From JAHRVQ01 sp964548025 (GTDB taxonomy: Bacteria; Pseudomonadota; Gammaproteobacteria; Pseudomonadales; Azotimanducaceae), in NCBI GenBank assembly GCA_964548025.1, contig CAZJRI010000233.1, positions 1 to 6,139 of the forward strand: 6,139 nt of DNA. The letters are read 5' to 3'. The translations under genes and the position numbers were made by a program. The notes beneath the pieces are model-generated. The model saw only the letters and a list, made by a program, of their open reading frames with translations. It was not told where the DNA came from and ran no database searches. Positions within the stretch are counted from its first letter, which is position 1. Each line of letters opens with the position of its first letter. Below are positions 3,652 to 6,139 of this stretch, in pieces.

Positions 3652-6039
3652 TTAATTGTCCTCACGCCATAGAACACCGTCAGCAACCAGTTGCGTGACG
3701 GCTTCTGCATCATATCCCTTGTCCAGCAGGAGTTCGTCATTGTGCTGACCCGCCAGCGGTGGTGGTCCAAGGTGTTGACCACCACCATCAAAGAGCACCA
3801 GACGACCATGCCTCTTATATTCTCCCCAGACAGGATGCACGGTGTCCGCCGTCAGACCCAGGGCTTGCGGTTGCGAGTCCTGTAACCAGAACTCATTCGG
3901 TCTCAATGCATCCGCTCTGACACAGCCAATACCAGCACTGGCAAGTAATTCTTCCCAGAACTCAGCATTATTTTTGCTGAACATCTCACCCAGGGCATCG
4001 CTTGCTGCCGTTCCGCCAGCAGCCAATATGTTTGCATCAGGTGCCTGAATGCCTGCCTTGTCCAGAGTTGCTACAAAATTCTCTCGCTCCTGCTGATTGG
4101 TCAGCGCAAGAAATGCCCACTGATCATCATCACAGGCATAGAGACGATAAGTCGCCGACAGACCTAACAATTCGGCATCTGCCAGTGCTCGATCGGCCTT
4201 GCCGGGATAGGAGAGAAAATCATCGTGGTGGGCATAGGCATTGGCACCAAACATATCGATATAAATCTGCTGACCCTGACCCGTGCGCTGTCTTGCCACC
4301 AAACCCAGCATGACTGAGGTTGCTACAACCACTGCAGTATTGGGATCCGGGTTAACTTCGTTGGCATGCATTAGCCTTTTCGTCCAGAGTCGCAGATCAT
4401 CGATGCCCTGTAGTTCCTTTGGCACTCTTTCTCCCATCTGAAACAAAACACCACCCATTGCTGCACCGGGGATGGGATGTGTACTCGGTCGTAGTGCTCC
4501 CGGACCATCAGGACCATATCCGTTGCACTGCAGGTAGATGATCGCCGGATTGATTGCCTCCACCTGTTCGTATCCGATGCCAAGCCGTTCCGGAACGCCG
4601 GGTCTGAAGTTGTGAATCAGAACATCAGCATCGCTGATCAGTCCCAGTACTATTTCTCGCCCGGTGTCTGATTTCAGATCGACGCTTATGCTCCGCTTAC
4701 CCGCGTTAACCCGGGCTGATCCAATACCAAGTCCAAGACCGCGATAGGGATCACCGCCAATCTGTTCTACTTTGATGACTTCTGCACCCATATCTGCCAA
4801 AAAGGAAGCACCAAGCGGAGCGGCGATAATTGTCGCCAGTTCAACAACCTTGATGCCTGCCAGCGGCAGGTCGTTCTGGATTTTACGGGCTGGTTTTTTC
4901 CGTTTTGACGCAAGCCACTTATCAACCAATTCATTATCCTGGACCGCATCCGCACCTGGGCTGGCTGGTGTCCTGGTCAATCGCGCCACAGGTCCAAGTT
5001 GTACGCCACCGTTCGGACGATCTATGACATGCCCGTTAGCAACAATGTCCGGATCATTGAGTGCCTGCTGAGAAGTCTGATGCGCCGTTGCAACCACGCC
5101 ACCATCAGCCACGAAATCTTCCATCCAGTCAGCCGCTGGTCTTTCCTGAATTCGAAGCAGCATTCTTTCGCGGAATTCTTCATGTTTCTCTGGCGGGTCG
5201 AGCAACATCTGCGCCTGATCGTATGCAGGGTCTGCAAGCACATCAAGCAATTCAGTTACCCTGAGAAAGTTATCGAATAAATGCGGCAGTAAATTACCAA
5301 ACTGCATCCAACGGCCGTCTCCCGCCTGGGCAGGATGATAGTAAAGGCTGGGGGGCGGTAATTCGTTCGGAGGTGCTGACAAGCCAGGCAGCATGAAAGG
5401 GAAGCGATCGGGGAACTGCGACGCCAGCATCGCTCCCTGTTCATAGGTGAGTAATCCCTGCAGGATACTCGTCTCAACCAACCGGCCTTCTCCATCATCA
5501 CCACGTTCAAGGAGTGCTGCAAGAATGCCCGTTACAGAAGACTGGGCGCAGGCATGGACACCAACCTGCAAAGCAGAATAGACGGGACCTTCTCGATCAA
5601 CCAGTCCCGCAAACAACCTCATTCGACCAGCGCAGGCAGCGACGACATGTTCGTAACCAGGATAATCTGAACGGGGACCTTTGCTCCCGAAACCAGTTAT
5701 ATGACAGTAAACCAGGTGTGGATACTGTTCATGCAGATTTTCATAATCAAGTTTTTTTCTGGCCAGCGCGCTTGCCCGCCAGTTGCAGACCAGCACATCG
5801 GCAGCACCACAAAGCCCCTGCAGAGTTTCCATCCCGCTGCTCGTATCAAGATCCAGCTCACAGGTTTTCTTACCTCGCCCCCACATGGGTGCGGCAGGTA
5901 AATCTTTAAACTGATCACCGCCCGGCCGTTCAATGCTTAGCACCTCCGCGCCGAAATCAGCAAGGATCATAGTGGCGATACCCCCTGCAGGACCCGTGGT
6001 TAAATCCAGGATGCGAATCCCCTCAAGTGCCGCTGCCAT
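3652..6039 (-). CDS. Fused two-domain class III (CaiB/BaiF) CoA-transferase, 795 aa
   Basis: Two complete class III CoA-transferase modules lie in one chain. Such enzymes move CoA between carboxylic acids through aspartyl intermediates. Each module opens with the family signature: 'LEGIRILDLTTGPAGG' (5-20) with 'ADFGAEVLSIERPGGD' (27-42), and 'LAGIKVVELATIIAAPLG' (393-410) with 'ADMGAEVIKVEQIGGDPYR' (415-433). Each also has the 'DVLxxNxR' strand (81-88; 472-479) and a 'GfGsxGP / GYGPDGP' turn. A charged Lys/Arg-rich linker lies at 372-390. Aligned by eye to formyl-CoA transferase, the nucleophile (Asp169 there) falls on Asp565 in the C-terminal module but on Val161 in the N-terminal one, so probably only the second half is catalytic. 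The same architecture is known in the DMSP-cleaving enzyme DddD, but no ddd neighbour is present and identity is not claimed. A strong GGAGGT (6045-6050) precedes the ATG by five bases. Confidence 0.93.
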   Translation of the reverse strand: MAAALEGIRILDLTTGPAGGIATMILADFGAEVLSIERPGGDQFKDLPAAPMWGRGKKTCELDLDTSSGMETLQGLCGAADVLVCNWRASALARKKLDYENLHEQYPHLVYCHITGFGSKGPRSDYPGYEHVVAACAGRMRLFAGLVDREGPVYSALQVGVHACAQSSVTGILAALLERGDDGEGRLVETSILQGLLTYEQGAMLASQFPDRFPFMLPGLSAPPNELPPPSLYYHPAQAGDGRWMQFGNLLPHLFDNFLRVTELLDVLADPAYDQAQMLLDPPEKHEEFRERMLLRIQERPAADWMEDFVADGGVVATAHQTSQQALNDPDIVANGHVIDRPNGGVQLGPVARLTRTPASPGADAVQDNELVDKWLASKRKKPARKIQNDLPLAGIKVVELATIIAAPLGASFLADMGAEVIKVEQIGGDPYRGLGLGIGSARVNAGKRSISVDLKSDTGREIVLGLISDADVLIHNFRPGVPERLGIGYEQVEAINPAIIYLQCNGYGPDGPGALRPSTHPIPGAAMGGVLFQMGERVPKELQGIDDLRLWTKRLMHANEVNPDPNTAVVVATSVMLGLVARQRTGQGQQIYIDMFGANAYAHHDDFLSYPGKADRALADAELLGLSATYRLYACDDDQWAFLALTNQQERENFVATLDKAGIQAPDANILAAGGTAASDALGEMFSKNNAEFWEELLASAGIGCVRADALRPNEFWLQDSQPQALGLTADTVHPVWGEYKRHGRLVLFDGGGQHLGPPPLAGQHNDELLLDKGYDAEAVTQLVADGVLWREDN

Positions 6040-6044
6040 CTTCC

Positions 6045-6050
6045 ACCTCC
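6045..6050 (-). promoter_or_regulatory. Strong ribosome binding site of the CoA-transferase gene
   Basis: The minus strand reads GGAGGT, a full Shine-Dalgarno match, five bases before the ATG at 6039. It fixes the start and suggests efficient translation. Confidence 0.8.
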
Positions 6051-6068
6051 AAAACAGAAATCGTGGAC

Positions 6069-6084
6069 AGTATACCGAATTCGG
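6069..6084 (-). promoter_or_regulatory. Possible -10 element with adjacent palindrome, CoA-transferase upstream region
   Basis: On the minus strand TATACT (6069-6074) matches the sigma70 -10 consensus at five of six positions. It is directly preceded by a perfect 10-bp palindrome, CCGAATTCGG (6075-6084). The -35 position falls in a GC-rich run and does not match. If this is the promoter it would need an activator, and the palindrome could be part of an operator. Both readings are tentative. Confidence 0.25.
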
Positions 6085-6096
6085 GAGAAAGGGGGG

Positions 6097-6139
6097 CTTC
6101 GGGCTACTGGCTTCGGGCTACTGGCTTCGGGCTGCTGGC
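6097..6139. repeat. 14-bp tandem repeat running off the right edge
   Basis: CTTCGGGCTACTGG occurs at 6097-6110 and 6111-6124. A third copy with one change (A to G) lies at 6125-6138, and the first base of a further unit is at 6139. The repeat follows a run of six G. The period of 14 is not a multiple of three, so it is unlikely to be coding in a simple repeat sense. It lies 58-100 nt upstream of the CoA-transferase start. Its full extent is unknown because the window ends inside it. Confidence 0.9.

Noticed and set aside
5514..5909. 131-aa plus-strand open frame opposite the CoA-transferase
   Set aside because: It is antisense to a well-supported coding region, rich in Gln/Arg/His/Pro as expected of a shadow, with no domain.
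3652..6039. Naming the CoA-transferase DddD (DMSP CoA-transferase/lyase)
   Set aside because: The double-domain layout and C-terminal nucleophile fit, but no DMSP transporter, DddB/C-type dehydrogenases or regulator is adjacent. The sequence could not be compared, so only the architecture is shared with certainty.
6097..6139. Coding repeat peptide at the right edge
   Set aside because: The 14-bp unit shifts frame each copy, and no start or supported frame is visible within the window.

Overview
The window reads as chromosomal DNA of a Gram-negative heterotroph, most likely a (marine-type) gammaproteobacterium. This is inferred from roughly balanced base composition, good Shine-Dalgarno sites, and the mix of CoA-dependent catabolic enzymes. 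No gene is diagnostic of a genus, and no RNA gene, insertion sequence, integrase or CRISPR array is visible.

Layout. From 1 to 2429 four genes lie on the minus strand. In transcription order they are an atypical lipid/tyrosine phosphatase-like protein (2429-1689), a D-2-hydroxyacid dehydrogenase (1667-681, only 21 nt downstream, so surely co-transcribed), a small VOC/glyoxalase-fold protein (562-206), and the first 30 codons of an NTF2/SnoaL-like protein running off the left edge (91-1). A 287-nt divergent intergenic region (2430-2716) follows. Its right half carries six perfect copies of a 15-bp repeat directly in front of a plus-strand crotonase-family gene (2717-3631). That gene converges on a very large minus-strand gene (6039-3652) encoding two class III (CaiB/BaiF) CoA-transferase domains in one chain. 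The 20-bp gap between the two stop codons is filled almost exactly by a perfect hairpin. The right edge holds a second, unrelated 14-bp tandem repeat upstream of the CoA-transferase gene and running out of the window.

How the genes could work together. A CoA-transferase that activates a carboxylic acid, a crotonase that acts on an acyl-CoA, an NAD(P)-dependent 2-hydroxyacid/2-ketoacid reductase, and small VOC and NTF2-fold proteins make a plausible accessory catabolic locus for an organic acid. The substrate cannot be read from the sequence. Two enzymes show departures from family catalytic residues: the N-terminal CoA-transferase domain lacks the expected Asp while the C-terminal one has it, and the crotonase lacks the second hydratase Glu.

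The most unusual feature is the repeat-rich leader of the crotonase gene: six invariant cores separated by variable AT-rich spacers, each able to fold as a small imperfect hairpin, ending just before the ribosome binding site. I do not see an evidently new multi-gene system here.
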